Shown: positions 44,786 to 58,467 of the stretch, piece by piece | How the letters are laid out: each line of letters opens with the position of its first letter | Position numbering within the stretch: the first letter of the stretch is position 1 | NCBI RefSeq assembly: GCF_016545825.1 | Contig: NC_052622.1 | Span: 45,283,263-45,347,262 of the forward strand | Source: Eucalyptus grandis | Taxonomy: Eukaryota; Streptophyta; Magnoliopsida; Myrtales; Myrtaceae | Reading direction: 5' to 3' | Length of the DNA stretch: 64,000 bases | Translations under genes and position numbers: made by a program | The notes under the pieces: generated by a model | The model's input: only the letters and a program-made list of their open reading frames with translations | Database searches by the model: none | What the model was told of the DNA's origin: nothing

Positions 44786-47700
44786 ATGTCAGAGACTCAG
44801 TGCTGTGAGAACCCTCCGACGCGGAGCACCATGAGCGTCGGAATCGGATGTGTGGCAGAGATCGGAGGCTTGAAAGCCTACATCACCGGCCCCCCTGATG
44901 CTAAGCTTTCCGTCCTCCTCGTCTCCGACGTTTTCGGTACAATTCCCTTTCATGGGTTCTCGCTCTATCAAAAAAATTTCTCTCGATTTCCGAATCAGCC
45001 TTTGCGTTTGTGGGTGTTCCAGTTCTATCGTTAGATAAAAATCTTCTTTTTTTTTTTTTTTTTGGGGGGTGGCGGGGAAGAGTATTCCTCTTCCGGACTC
45101 GATTGCTACAAGCAGGATCTGGACTTCTTTTGGGTCTCGTAACTGTCTTGCCTTTGCATAAAGTTTGTTAATTTGTTGCGAGAAAACTTGAGCTGAGCAT
45201 GTGTTGCAGAAACCCACATTTTTTGTTTTAAATGTTCTCTGCTCTGGCCAGTCAAGCTGATGCATATTCCAGTTTTAATGGAGTCTGATATTATATTTCT
45301 CTGGCTTTATTCTGATGTAACTCAATCCATGTTTCTTTTTTTGCAGGTTATGAAGCACCAAAGCTGAGGTAAGCTGTCGTCCAACCCCATCCCACTGGCT
45401 GGAATTAGAGAACAATCCCTCTCCATAACTCCAATTGGGCAGCTTAGTTTTGAGTCTTGTCCATGTCATGCGTGCTTGGCGTAACATATCTATCTGGCTA
45501 CATTTACTGAAAGCAATTTTTCTATCGCTAGATTTCATTTCTGTAGTCTTTGATTCTCAGGCAACGTTATTATTTCGATTTGTTGTATTTCTCTTTGGCA
45601 AGGAACGAACGCATATACGCATTCATGGATCATGTTGACTGATATGGCGCAAATTGATGGAAAGGTCGGACTGAGGCTGACTTTATTGATGACTGAGTTA
45701 ACAAAATATTTGTAAACCTAAATGGATATTGTGCTAATGAACTACATGTCGTAATTGAAGTCTCAAAATCTTCTTTTACTTTTATTTCACTGATGAATTC
45801 CTTCGGAAAAGGTTTGGGATGTAACAATTTCATTGGAATTAGGTTTTTGTGCAAAAAACTGCCCCCATTTATTAACACTAACAGATTCTTAGTGTACAAG
45901 CTCAAGCAAAGCAAACAGAATTAATCGCTACTTTTAGTTCTATCATGAGCAACTTAACCAACTTCATGAAGAAGCTATTTATTTATTGTTAATGATCTCA
46001 TTGAATAGATTGTGGTTAATTTCTCCTTCACCCTGATCAATTGACGTCTCAAGTCCTCTTGTATATGTTTTCTGCTGATGCTTGAAGGGAACTGACTGGT
46101 TGTCTGCTCTGTCTCTCCTCAAGTTTTTGCTCATTTGGTCTGATCATAAACTTTAGATACATGAGGCATTTCTTAGAATGTTCTTAAAGTAAAAGATGTC
46201 AGCTCCTAATGGCTTGCGTTTTATCAATCCTCACACAATTTAAGCGAAGAAAGTCCTGCTTTTTCAAAACAAAAAATAATTGGTGCCAAACTCTCTGGGT
46301 AATTTCTCTTCACATTAAATGATAATGATATCTATAGGGGGTGCTGGTGTTTCATGAAATTGCGTCATCTGAGATGCTTTTACATGAGATGTTATGATCT
46401 TTTTCTGAGTTCTTGACAATATAATTTCGTCATCCTTCTTGTGTGAAGCTTTTAGCTTATACTTATTATAGATGCCTCCTTTTGCTTATGTGCAGTTTTC
46501 TGGATTTTCTCATTGGTAGATCTGCATCATCACTGAATTCTGTGCTGTGGTGGCATTTTCTTTATTTAAGACAGTATTTTAATCTGCATTTATTAGCTTT
46601 TCAAATTTGCAAGTGATGACATATTGAGTATTATTTTGCTGCCTATAGCGGGGGCTCAACATTTAACCTTGTATGCTTGTGATTTCAAGGAAGCTTGCAG
46701 ACAAGGTGGCTGCTTGTGGATTCTATGTGGTGGTTCCAGATTTTTTTTATGGAGATCCCTATGTACCTGACAATCCTGAGAGGCCTATTGCAGTCTGGAG
46801 ACAATCTCATGGAACTGTATGCCTTACTTTTCAGTTCAAAAGGGACTTTCTATACCGAACGAGACTTATGAGACATTTATGTTTTCCATTCTGTATTTTC
46901 CCTACTTATAAATTAGCAGTTTTCTTGATCCACATATGCATTCTACTTATTTTCTTTCTTCTGTAAGAGTTCTGCTACGGCAGTATTTTTGTCATATTGC
47001 TTGCTGTTCTTGTATAGGATAAAGGATTTGAAGATGCCATAAGAGTTGTTTCTGCACTGAGAAGTGAAGGTGTATCTGCCATTGGAGCTGCAGGATTTTG
47101 CTGGGGTGGTGAGTCTTCTTGTTGCCTTGTTCCACGGGTTTTTTCCTTGATATAGTCCTCAAAATATTCTGGATAAAACTCTTTAACTTTGATGTTTGAT
47201 TATCAGCAAAGGTGGTTGTGGAACTAGGGAAGTCTGATCACGTTCAAGCTGCGGTGCTGCTACACCCTTCACGGGTCACTGTGGAGGATATTAAGGGTAG
47301 GTAAAGCTGAGCAAAGAAGCAGAATCCACATTTTCAGGGAATTTTAGCCTAAAGTGTCCATGCATTTCTGCTCTTGGGTGTCTCTTGGATGAAACAAAGA
47401 TGCCTCTGGTGTTAAACATACTAGATTGGCCTGACAAGTGTGGTCTTATCCTATTGATTTACATAGGGTAATCTCAGACACAATTGTTCAGGTGACTAGT
47501 TGAGAGCACTCATTTTGTGTCTGAAGAGCTGAAGCTTATGGAGAAGTAGATAGTTGTTTACCTAAAGGCCAAAGAATCTTGAGATGGTGAAATAACTTTC
47601 TGCCATCGTTTTTGCAATAACTTTCAGCAGTTATCTCGTAAAAAGTCTTGATTTTGTTACTTAAGTGCATGTAGTTGTATAGACTTCGGTCCAAAAGTTT

Positions 47701-48404
47701 GGCAGTGAAATTGACATTATGTTTTGCTTTACATCAACCAAGAGAACCAGCTAATACTTCGTTGCTTGTATAGTAAGTGTTAGCTTTCTTCATTCAATGA
47801 TAGAACGTACTGCTAGAGTCTTCATGTTATTGCCATGGACAAGCTCATGTGACAGATTTATAATGATGCTGCATATGGATATCAGAGAACATGAGCAATT
47901 TCGCATGACCACTTAGAAGTTATGTAGGTGGTGATCTAACACTGTTATTTTCAGAGGTCAAGGCTCCCATAGCTGTATTGGGCGCTGAGCATGACAAAAT
48001 GTCTCCACCAGAGCTTCTCAAGCAGTTCGAGGAAATCTTATCCGCTAAACCTGAGGTAAACATTTCCATCCCTGCTGTTATTGCATGTGTTTGCACTCCA
48101 TGTACTATCTTTTATGCTTTGAGTTCCTTGATCTCGTACACTTTAAGTGCCCTTCGTGAAATGGAGTTTAGCAGTAACAGTACGCTCACATGAACTGGGA
48201 AATTGCTCTCTATGGATCATAAATGGACGACTCTGGGGCTGCGAGGTCTAATACCTTCTGCAGGTTGATGGATACGTCAAGATTTTTGCTGGAGTGGAGC
48301 ATGGTTGGACTGTGAGGTATAAAGACGAAGATGAAGTGGTGGTGAAGTCCGCTGAAGAAGCCCATAAGGACATGCTGGACTGGTTGACTAAGCACTTGAA
48401 GTGA
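44786..48404 (+). CDS. DLH-C: dienelactone hydrolase-family protein, intact
   Basis: Seven exons: 44,786-44,936; 45,347-45,368; 46,690-46,816; 47,018-47,108; 47,207-47,296; 47,955-48,055; 48,264-48,404. Phases close and give 240 aa, the usual length for plant proteins of the group often annotated as endo-1,3;1,4-beta-D-glucanase-like. The fold is an alpha/beta hydrolase; the expected triad is visible as Cys128 (GFCWG), Asp174 (GAEHD) and His207 (GVEHGW). Bacterial relatives open dienelactone in chloroaromatic breakdown; the plant substrate is unknown to me. No signal peptide is seen, so it is likely cytosolic. All introns are GT/AG, including the one after the 22-bp exon 2. It is the only undamaged copy of three. 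Confidence 0.92.
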
Positions 48405-49872
48405 ATATGAACTCGGTCACCATCTACTGCGTCTACATATCCAAGGAAGAGATTGACAAAGCACGACCGTTCCTAGCAGTATTGGCCTATCATCTGATGG
48501 AGTGGACGCTGATTAGGAAATGTCTTCCTTATGCAGATGTAAGTTAGCTTAGAATAAACGGAGCCTGGCTTTCCTGTCTCGAGATAAATGGAAGAGCTTC
48601 GTGGGTTCCTTGAGTTTGCGTGGGGGCATTGCCCGCCCACTTGTACATAGCATGTAGTGCCTGGGTCAACTAGAACCTGGATATTTTCCTAGCATGGACT
48701 ATCTGTGAGCATATAAATTTACAGGTTGGTGTAATATTTGCTCAATGTCGATAAGCACCCAAATAATACCGATGTGCACGAAACTCTGTTGTAGGTCCAA
48801 CCACACAGCACAAGGTATAAAGGATCTAGATTGACTCCCCCTTAAGATTAATCAGTGAAGAATTTGTGTGTCAAGATGTGATTTTCAGGCGAAGTAGATG
48901 TCTACAATCACGTTTGCTCGCCAGAGAAGGTGCTTCACGGGTGGAATATGAAAAAAATGTCCAGGATCGATCCCGATGCAAAAAATTTCACCTTGAATCC
49001 CTAATGTTGTTTGTCCTGCAGATGTTCTCCGGCAACACTTCCCTTACGTTATGTAGGAAACAAGAGATGCAGGCGCTGTCCCAGATACAACCAAATACTC
49101 CGATTCCCTCTGACCACATAAAGAACGGATTTTGACCAACCCTTTAAGCTGGTCAGTACGCCATAATAGGCTAATTAAGAGCCTAGAAAAACTTCCCCAG
49201 CTAAGTAGAATATGGGGAACATGAAAACAGAATAAGGAGAAAACTACAGAGCTAACACAATTTGACTAGTGATTTGAAAGTTTCAACTCATCCAACTACA
49301 GTTATGCAGCGAGCTGTTCAGTACGAAATGATTAGAAAGCTCTTTCCCTCTCACCATTTTGCTGCCTCTCTAAAGTCTAGATGAATGTGGCTAGCCAATT
49401 TTCTCAGTAATATGCCATGGAATATCAATTAAAAGCATTCCAGTTGGGCTGTGAACCCATATCACGTATATATGGTCAGATGTAAATGGCTAAACGGACA
49501 CGAGGCCATTAATAAGCAGGTCTCATTTCATCCAACCTGTACTTCAACAAAATTAAAACCACTGAACAGTGAAACCAAATTGAGCATTCAGCAACCATTG
49601 TTATAGCCTTGGCAGCACACTTCACATATTTAGGACAGACAAGTTGCTTTTCCTTTTTTTCTGAACATAGGACATAAGACTAGTTCAAATTTTCAAGTTA
49701 GCAATAAACTCAGGCAAAGAACAGTTTACTCCCTGAATGAAAAAAAAGAGCCAAATTTCAGTATGTCGTAGCACAAATGCTAATGAGTCCACTATGTCAA
49801 GGTTCCAATATCAGCCAATATAAATTGGTCCCTCGACCATACAAATACAGTTCATGAATCTCATCAGAAACT
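48405..49872. other. Spacer between DLH-C and LSM2
   Basis: The first 400 bp are the DLH-C 3' flank, similar to that of DLH-B (31,770-32,150). The duplicated homology fades near 48,850. Beyond it I see no gene. The region next to LSM2 probably includes its 3' UTR. Confidence 0.5.
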
Positions 49873-51225
49873 TCAACCACCCCTGGCTTCTCTTCTTGTG
49901 GCATCATGAAGCAATTCAATATCAACTCCATCAGGAGGTAGCTGAACATACCTCACCACCGATCCTCTGATAAAGCAGTTCCTGACCGACAGCTACAAAA
50001 GGCAGAAAAATTATATTAATCCTTCACGTGTGAGGACTGTTAACGCATGAAACCAACAACCTCCAAATCCCTCGAAAAAAACTTAATCTCCAGATTCTAA
50101 AGCATCAAAATTAATTGACTCGACCAAAATCCCATGAACAAATCAGCTCACAGCTGAACCAACACAGAAAGGCACCATATCACTTGTCTCAAGAAACTGA
50201 CCCAACATTTGCAAATACAAATAAGGTACCACGGTAAGAGTAGCTTTTATCTTTGCATAAATCAACCAGATGTATAGTATCTCAAAAGGCAGTGCATGCA
50301 TCCACCCAACATCCAACTCACAATCAATCAGCGAGTTACATGTCAAAGAGTCAGTATCAGGAGAGGGTCCTTAAAGTAGGGTTCCAGATTGAAGTGCTAA
50401 TTTTCCTCATTACTGAATACGATTCCATAATCACCACAGATATCTATCTTCGACAAGCACGCAACCAACTAAATTATAAACACATTCTCGTTTTCCCCCA
50501 AGATTGCACATTCTATTCACTCCCAAAACAACCGGACAACCATACACCATACAGACGCGACCAATCCGTTGAATCCGACACACATTCCCTCTCACAGCCA
50601 AACTCATCCCTAACAGAATCGCAAGGTCCTACATTTTTAAGCAAGACTAAGAGAGACAATCCGAAGAACCGCAACACCAGCCACAGCATCCCTTAAAAAA
50701 AGCCTAACCTTCCCGACGTTCCAAAACCAGGCGATTGACAGATCGTATCAACCGCAATTACCGCCGCAGCCGAAACGAATCGAGAACCTCACGAAACACG
50801 AGACGCTGGAAAAACACCACCAGAAAAAACAGCAGCTAGAAAGAAAGCGGGAAGGGGAGGGCGCACCATGTGAGGGTACTTGTCCTGATCGACAACCCTA
50901 GTGTTCTCGAGCTTGATGTTGAGGTACTGATCGACGGAGTGGAGGGTGCCTCTGATGGCCAGATCGTTCTTCAGCTCCACCGTCACTTCCCTGCCCACCA
51001 GGTCCTTGAAGTAGGAGAAGAACAACTGCCAAACAACACGCCACAACAAACACGCACACGGAGGAACATCATCGCAAAACCTCTCGCCGCAAAAGTTAAA
51101 TATGGAAAAAAGACGACCGAATTCGATTCAGAGGCGAGCAGCGGCGAATCGCGAGCGGCGAAAAACCCTAGGCGACCGCGCATCTGAACCATAGAAGAAG
51201 AGGAGGCTTGAGAGAGAAGTACCAT
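49873..51225 (-). CDS. LSM2: U6 snRNA-associated Sm-like protein LSm2
   Basis: Three coding exons on minus: 51,223-51,225 (the Met codon alone), 50,867-51,025 and 49,873-49,992; 93 aa, the usual LSm2 length. Exon 2 reads LFFSYFKDLVGREVTVELKN (Sm1) through YLNIKLENTRVVDQDKYPHM; exon 3 carries Sm2 (VRNCFIRGSVVRYVQLP) and ends TRREARGG. LSm2 is part of the LSm1-7 ring in cytoplasmic mRNA decay and of the LSm2-8 ring that binds the U6 snRNA 3' end in the nucleus. The first intron sits right after the ATG, so the start is fixed by the exon 2 frame. The leader region has an (AG)n tract at 51,259-51,276. A different frame gives a longer apparent ORF across the intron; it is not the product. Confidence 0.95.
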
Positions 51226-52346
51226 TGCTGCGACTGCAAACTCGCCGAACGACTCCTAGAGAGAGAGAGAGAGAGCGAGAGGCTGAGGCTGTTTTTTGTG
51301 CGCAGTGTGGGCGGGTGCGGGATATCAATTTTATTAGACCGAAAAATTACGTTTTTGCCCCTCGAAAGTCATCCCCAGTTGATTTGACCCTCACGATTAA
51401 TCTAATCTTTTTATTCATAACCAGATTACTAGCTGCTCATCATCGTTGGTGGATTTGCGCTCCTTTTTTTATTTTTATTTGGGGGGGTCGATTTAGCTAT
51501 TAAATTTATCAAGAGCAAGAGCAAAACTTTCGGTGCCGAACCCAATTCTAATTTATAGAGGCAAACAACGTCCTGCGTTTGTGTGCATGGTAATTGGTAG
51601 GTGCTTGCTTCGGGCGCACAAATATACCCTTGTATCGAGCACATGCGCTCGAACGACGACCGAAGAGCGTCGTATCTCTTTCCTTCACAGAATTAACTCG
51701 ACCCGGCCACTCACGGACCGCATGCACCAATTTTTGAGGCTGCGATTGAAGGCATTGCGCTTGCCTTGAAGGGACAGTTGAGGCGCTTCGGAAATATCCA
51801 ACTATCAGTTCAAAAACATGACGGTAACTGCAACCATGGTGAATTTAGACGAGCGGGGAGGTAACGTATATATATATATAGGTACTGCATGAACTGCTCC
51901 TGGATGCGAGGTGCAAACAGCGCAAAACTCTAGAGCCGACCTCATCATCTCTTAATGTAGGCACACCTCAAACGATAACAAGTTATTAAATCCAGAGACA
52001 TCGTTTACAAGCAAATGCCAGAGAGGGAGGGAGGGAGGGAGCGAGAGATCGCGTCGCTTAGTTTCGGATGTCGCCTAACCAACGTCGGTGATGGTTCTAA
52101 ATTTGGCTAACAAGAACATAAGATTAGAATGACCAATCAAGAAGCAGCTACAAAAGTTTCGCTTCGCATTACAACCCAATCAGGACAAAAGAAGAAACAA
52201 GCTTTACATCTCATGCAAGTCAAATGCCAGAAGCTAAGGACTGGAAAATAGTTTTTTGCTCCTACATTATGGGTTTTTTCAATTCTCTTAACGTTCCCTC
52301 TTCTGGGCTACAATTGAAGTTTTGCAGAAAAATACTTTTCACAAAG
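51226..52346. other. LSM2 promoter and BPM 3' flank
   Basis: 51,226-51,350 is the LSM2 leader and promoter. A (GAGG)n tract is at 52,021-52,042 and a short (TA)n at 51,868-51,881. The right end (about 51,950-52,346) is probably the BPM 3' UTR. No further gene recognised. Confidence 0.5.
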
Positions 52347-55300
52347 TCATATCCTTTGCTTCACCCTTCTCCCATTGGCATCGCTGCCGTCGAGAATGCC
52401 TTCATTCCCATGACTGGAAACAATCATTGACTGCTCACTCGCTCTCGCCACGTACTCCAAGAGTTCGGTCAAGACTGAGGGACAGCTCTCCTTCAAGTAC
52501 TCGAAACCGTCCGTTTGCATCACAGCTGAGAAACAGATTGGACAAGCTCCCGTTAAATTTCGTCAATCACATTGCTATTCAAATCAAACAATCTACTAAA
52601 AGGGGAAAAAAGCTACAAGATAATCAGAGATTAACATGGGTTTTGTGGGAGACAATCAAACCTAAAAAATAGATCAATTTTCCTTTTTATCAGCCTTTCT
52701 GAAGGGCTTGCAGTTCATTCTTACACCAACAAAAGGCTTTCAGGGAACTATTGAAGCTATTGAGAGAGTACCAACTACTGATGGTAATGAAGGTTACAGG
52801 CTTCTGCTGGATTTAAATAGTGTACCTACAATGACGCATTCCCCAATTTTGATAGGTCTAGTATTGCAAACAGATAGAACAAAGAGCTCAGCTTTTATTT
52901 CTATTAGAGTTGTGATCTTGTTAAGTAGTGAGAATAAAGTACCCAACCCAATGGCTAGGTTCTTTCACCAAAATCAGTGAGAAAAAAAGGCGGCATAATT
53001 CAAATTATCTTGCTTGATCTTAAAAGACAAGCAAATCAAACTCAGAAAAATTGTTCTTCAATGGTGACCCAGCTACCCTACATTCTTCTCACTAATTCTA
53101 AACAGTGCTTACTAAAAAGAGGATCGTGCCAATTATGTTTAATCCGCATGTGAAAAGTCAAATAGAAAGCCTAATCAATCCTCACAGGAAAGAGTATTAG
53201 GTGCTCCTGGGGTCACTCTTTCCCTCTCGCAGGTGATGTGTACCCTACTAATAAGAAACCCACGTTTATGGTCAGGGATGTGATTGTAAAAGCATTCCTC
53301 ATCCTCCACGCAAACTTCTAAACCAACCATTTCAGGAAATCTGTGACCAACAAGTATTATACCAGAGTCTATCCTAATAACAATCCCCTAATCACCATTT
53401 GCCTATCCAACTTTTGCCAGCCAACTTTTAAGTCATCCAGAAGAATGAAAGTGCTGTAAAATCATCATCCAATTAATCAGTGTTCCCACATGAAACGGTA
53501 ACTTTCAAAAAGTATATCTAAAACGAATTTCTGCAGAACACATGCTAGGGAACATCAACAATCCATTCTTTTACAAAAGAAGAGACAAAGAATACCCAAA
53601 GTATGCCGCATACTTTTTCACAGGAGAAACTAACATCTGCATCGACTCATGATATAAGGTCATAGGGGACTATAGAAATAGTTAGAAGGAAAAAAACTTA
53701 CCCCTCAAATTTTCAGGCATTGCCACAAATCTGAGACAAACGGCTTTCAACTGAAAACAGTGGTGCTGCTCTGCCAATGCCAAGGTAGTTGCCACGGTAT
53801 TTATGGCAACATCCTGACAAAGATTGGCCTCACATAGCAGCCTCAGTCTATCAAGGCCATACCTATCTGCTGCTGCAAGTAAATGCTGAGACATCAAAGT
53901 TGAAGCCCACTTTGTATCCAGCCCAGTAAGCTCTTGAAGATCAGGTAGAGAATCAAAGTATATAAAATGAAGCAGTGCCTGCAAATATACAGTTCAGTTA
54001 TCAAGACTCTTGCCAAAGGGAACCAGTTAATGTAACCAATTGATAAACTTCAGCAATACGGTCAAGCACTTCAAAGAAATAATCACTAAGCAACACAATC
54101 ATCCTCCAGCTCCAGGTTAGTCCAGAAAAACAAAAATAAAAAATTGAGATAACAGTCAGATCCCATGCTAATGCTACGATTCTGAAGTTCAGACTTTTAA
54201 TGCCACCAGCTCTAACTTGGTTTAGCCTAAATTTTTCTAATTAAAATAATCTAAGGAACTACTGTTTTCTGTAAACAATGGCCCATATCCAAAGGGCATT
54301 CACAGAAAGTATTGGCATGACATCTTCACATGAAATATTTTTTCAAAGTTGGTGGATATGCATTTCCCCACTTATTTTGATAGTTGTACTTGGCTAAAAG
54401 CATAGAGAATTGAATGGCTATGATAATGATCACGGAGCCGAGTTGGTTGCGGTGGTGGTGCCCCAGTAGCATATGGGAGCTTCTACTTCCAGTTAATAAT
54501 GATAGTGGAAGAATGCATGATAGTATGGTGGCAATAACCACTTACAAGTGCCAAGCTAACACGTGACTGACAACCACTGGCGACCATCCATGTCAATAGT
54601 AATGGTTGGTTCCATAGTACATCAGATCATGTACAAGGACAAAAGGAAAGAATAACAAACAAACAAATAGAAAGAGAGAAAGAATTTGTTCATCAGAATT
54701 GTACAAGGACAAAATGAAAGGAAAACAAACAAACTAAAAAGATAAAAACCACATGACTACATGGAATCAGAACAAGGTTACAAAAGCTGGATAGAAGTAT
54801 AGGAGTACATTGCAGAAGTAACCAAAGATTCTGAACTCTCAAACAATCTTAGTATCTGTAAGGAGGATCAATTAAAAAGGTTCAGATCAAGCTGAAACCA
54901 TTGCTATCAAGCTAAATAAATTCCTAAAAATGTTCATCCCCAAGGAAAGGCTTTCAGTTATCAGATCATTCAATCTTCATATTCAGATGGCAAAAATTGC
55001 ATTTTCCTTTAATAATTCCTGTCTTTGCCAAATATCATTCTTCTTCATAGAGTCTAAAAAAGAGATGATAGACATGAGATCTCCAAAATGTGCCATGGTG
55101 CAACAATTATGAAGCCAAAGAACATCAGTAGTGTGTACAGTGGCGAACACTAAGGAGAACTGGGAAAACAACCAACCTAGAGATCACTTATAAAGGAAAA
55201 GATCAACTCTTACATAATTCTCACGGAGCACAAAAGACTTACACAGCAAATGGGTTGGTACACGGGATTGAAATAATCCCATGCCATCACCAGAGCAAAA

Positions 55301-58300
55301 TAACACTTTTTTTCTCTACTAGCATGATAAGAGGAATGAGTTCAGACTACAAGGAACTTTTTGTTAGAGGACGAAAAACTTAATTGCAGCTGATCAAATC
55401 AAGAGCCACGTAGACAATGGCTGAATTTTTTTACCACATAAAATGGCTTCCCTAAAGAGTACTTTATTTGGACTTTAATCAATTTACAATCACATAAAGC
55501 AGGACTACCCAGGTTCTCCAAGCAATTTTTAAATTATATCCATCTGATGACAAAAGGGAAGTTCTAAAATGCACAATTTTCCCATAATGAAGTATTTAGT
55601 ACATCTAAACATAGAGGAGAAATGGACTGAGTAGCATCCAGGCATGGAGGAAGTAAGTTAAGAGACAACACAAAAGGGAAAGAAAAGGGGGCTCTTTTTT
55701 TTGGTGGGGTGTAGGGGCGGGTTGCTCCTGTTGTTCATCAATGAGAAAGCAAAACCTTCGAGGAGACTGTATACCTCAGAATATCCTTGACTTTATCTCT
55801 CTGAAATAGACCACACAGTACATTTCACCGCACACTCAGCAAAAATAAGCACCATATTCATTATTTAACTCTTGTAAAACCTTTTCTGAAAAAGAAATTG
55901 CTGCCTTTAATCGCTAAATCTTTGCCCAATAGCACTCAAATACTTAAGCCACCTAAATTAATAACACTAAGCTCAACCAACAAAGACAACACACAAACGA
56001 TTCCTACGTTTGACAAAAAAATAGTTGACGTCACTGAACATATGTAATGATGCCACATGTGAGGAGATAACTGGAGTAGACTCAACCTAGGACATAATCA
56101 AATTAAACATGAAAGAGCAGAATCTAGATGCACAAAGCACATAGACCAACTTAAACAAATTCCATTACAAAGAAGACAGATGAAGGCAGCAAAGTTAGAC
56201 CTTGAAAACTGATGGCTCCATGTCTTCAACTCTTATTTGCTTTGTATTCTGATCTTTCATCGGACCATAAAGTTGGGCCCTGAATACAGGAGATCGAGCA
56301 GCAAGTACCAGCTTGTGAGCAGGATAAACTTCACCATCTACTTCAAAACTTACGTCAGCTCCCTTCCCACTCTCCAAAAGCTTGCCAAGATCTTGGCCTA
56401 TACTAGATGGTGGAACAGGTATGGAGAAAATCTTTGGTCCTTCTGTATGCGATCTAACAACACCAACAATACAATGTACTGAAAGAGTATCGTCTTTAAG
56501 GTACTCCGACGTCTCAAGAAGACTTCGTTTGAAAAATCGTTTGTAGCCCCTACAGCAATTCATGAAGATAGGTCATCAAACACTAGATACTTCGACTTAC
56601 CAAATTTCAGATGAAAGATAACAAAAATGAAATTTGAGAAACAACAGATATGCATCCACCGAACAAACAATATCATTATGATAGTGTTATGTCGAACCTA
56701 ACAAGAATGGTAACTAGGTGATCTATCATTAAAAAATAACAATCAATGACCTTGATTTTCCATTTGATAGCCTTATGGCAAAACCCATTCAACAATCAAA
56801 TATATTTGGTTGAAGTACTAAATAGATCACAACAAATTTAGGAACCAGGTCTTTACTTGCATCTCTATAGTAGTCCATTTGCCCACAAAAAGCACCGAAT
56901 AAACACCGAGAACTTGTAGTGTTATGTGGTGGTAAAGAGATACTAAAAGTGTACTACCTTAAATTTACTAGGGGGATGGAAAAATGATAGTCTACACACC
57001 CAGCAAAATGAAGTGCCTATGCCACATGCTAAGGGGATACGTGCTTCATAAGGACCTAGGAGATATCAAAAGGGATATGTAGAATAGACGACTAAAATTT
57101 TAAAAGACTATTGAACAATTTCAACGGATTTCAGCAACTATTCGGATCAATGAGCCCACCAAAAAAGTTCATAACTCGCCTCAGCTATGCATCTAATCAT
57201 CCCACAAATCAAAATGCTTCCCAAGCACAAGCTTACCTCAACAGAGTGATAGTCAACAAATGTCCAACACTCGGAAAAAAAAATAACATCTTATCCTAAC
57301 ACATGCAACAAGCTGTGGGCATTCCAATATGTAATACATTTGTACTAGCACCAACTTCAAACTTTCAAACTCTCTAGAAGCTCCAAATCCAGTTAACCAA
57401 TAGCTTCATCTTTCTATTCCACCATATATGTCTTTTTAAGTCAAAATACCAGCTTGCGTCATATGTACTCCTAAAGCTTCTCGTGTGACACAAATGTGGA
57501 CAGCCTTTAGAAATCGCCAATCTGCCAGCCCAACAATTATTTTCTGAATGAACAAGCAATGGATGATGTTCCGGCAGATGGCCCCAACCATGTAAAAAAG
57601 CACAAAAGGCACCCTAACAGATCAAGATCACAAAGACCTCCGACTCTAAATGAAGTTCATTTGTCAGTACACTACTATTCCAACAGTACACTAAATGCCT
57701 ACTCTTCTAACAGTACACTAAATACCTACTCTTCCAACAGTACACTACACCTTATGCCATACATCATTTGCTAACATTCCTAAGAAAAATTCTAATTGTG
57801 GTGAAACAAAGTAAGTCAACCATACGTAAGAATTCCAATCTCGCACAATTGAACGAACGCGATTGAACAAACATAAATAGGAGCTGCTGGAAAACCCATA
57901 TATCGGAGACAATCCTAAATAAAACCCTCAATCATACACCCGAAAACCACCAAACCACCGGATTCTCGCACAAAATAACATTATTGAAAATCCAGATAAA
58001 AGGGTTTCGAAAGAAAAATAAAGAGACCAAAATCTAGAAAGCACGCACCACATGCTACCGCGGTATTTAAGAGTGTAAGGGCCGCTCTCGAGCGTCCGCC
58101 CGAAATGGCTGTGCACTTTGTGCCGCTCCTTCCCGCTCTGATCCAACAGCGTCAACTCGAAGAGCGCCCTCACGTCGGATCCCTCGCTAGCCAGGGCAAT
58201 GAAGAGGGACACGTACGCCGCATTGTCCTCGACGCTCTTCCCGTCCGGGTAGAAATAGATCGCCCACTGGTACCCGCCGACGGTGAACGTGTCGGAGGCC

Positions 58301-58467
58301 TTGTACTTGCCGATCCCGATCCCCTTGGACAGCGAGTACCCGTTGATCTGGAAGTGATGGGAGCCATTGATGGTGTCGGTGATCGACGTCGAGGAGGAGG
58401 CGACGGAGGGGAGCGGCGGGGAGGAAGACGAAGAGGCCTTCGAGGCGTCGTCCGGCACCTTTCCCAT
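52347..58467 (-). CDS. BPM: MATH-BTB protein, CUL3 substrate adaptor (BPM family)
   Basis: Four coding exons on minus: 58,049-58,467; 56,201-56,549; 53,702-53,978; 52,347-52,525. Phases close exactly and give 407 aa, the size of plant BPM proteins. Order: Ser-rich N-terminus; MATH domain about residues 34-175 ([28 protein letters not shown]); BTB about 203-310 ([20 protein letters not shown]); BACK-like helices, then [15 protein letters not shown]; basic C-terminus RRVKQRI, a likely nuclear signal. In this family MATH binds the target (for example HD-ZIP or ERF/AP2 factors) and BTB binds cullin-3 for ubiquitination. Introns 1 (1.5 kb) and 2 (2.2 kb) are long. Exon 1 is GC-rich. A TATA box (TATAAATA on minus) lies at 58,852-58,845. 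A partial duplicate stands at 62.2 kb and beyond. Confidence 0.95.
57680..57746. repeat. 27-bp tandem repeat, about 2.5 copies
   Basis: The unit CCAACAGTACACTAAATGCC plus TACTCTT repeats with few changes (CTAACAG..., AATACC...) in BPM intron 1. No dyad symmetry and no spacers. Confidence 0.9.

Noticed and set aside
50983..51225. 80-codon minus frame starting at the LSM2 Met
   Set aside because: It reads into intron 1; the Met codon is an exon by itself and joins the Sm domain exon at 51,025.
52708..52980. 90-codon plus frame resembling a coding exon
   Set aside because: It lies opposite BPM intron 3, has no start context or recognised family, and no splice partners were found.
57680..57746. 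Regular repeats as a CRISPR array
   Set aside because: Units are directly adjacent without spacers, imperfect, and lie in a plant intron.
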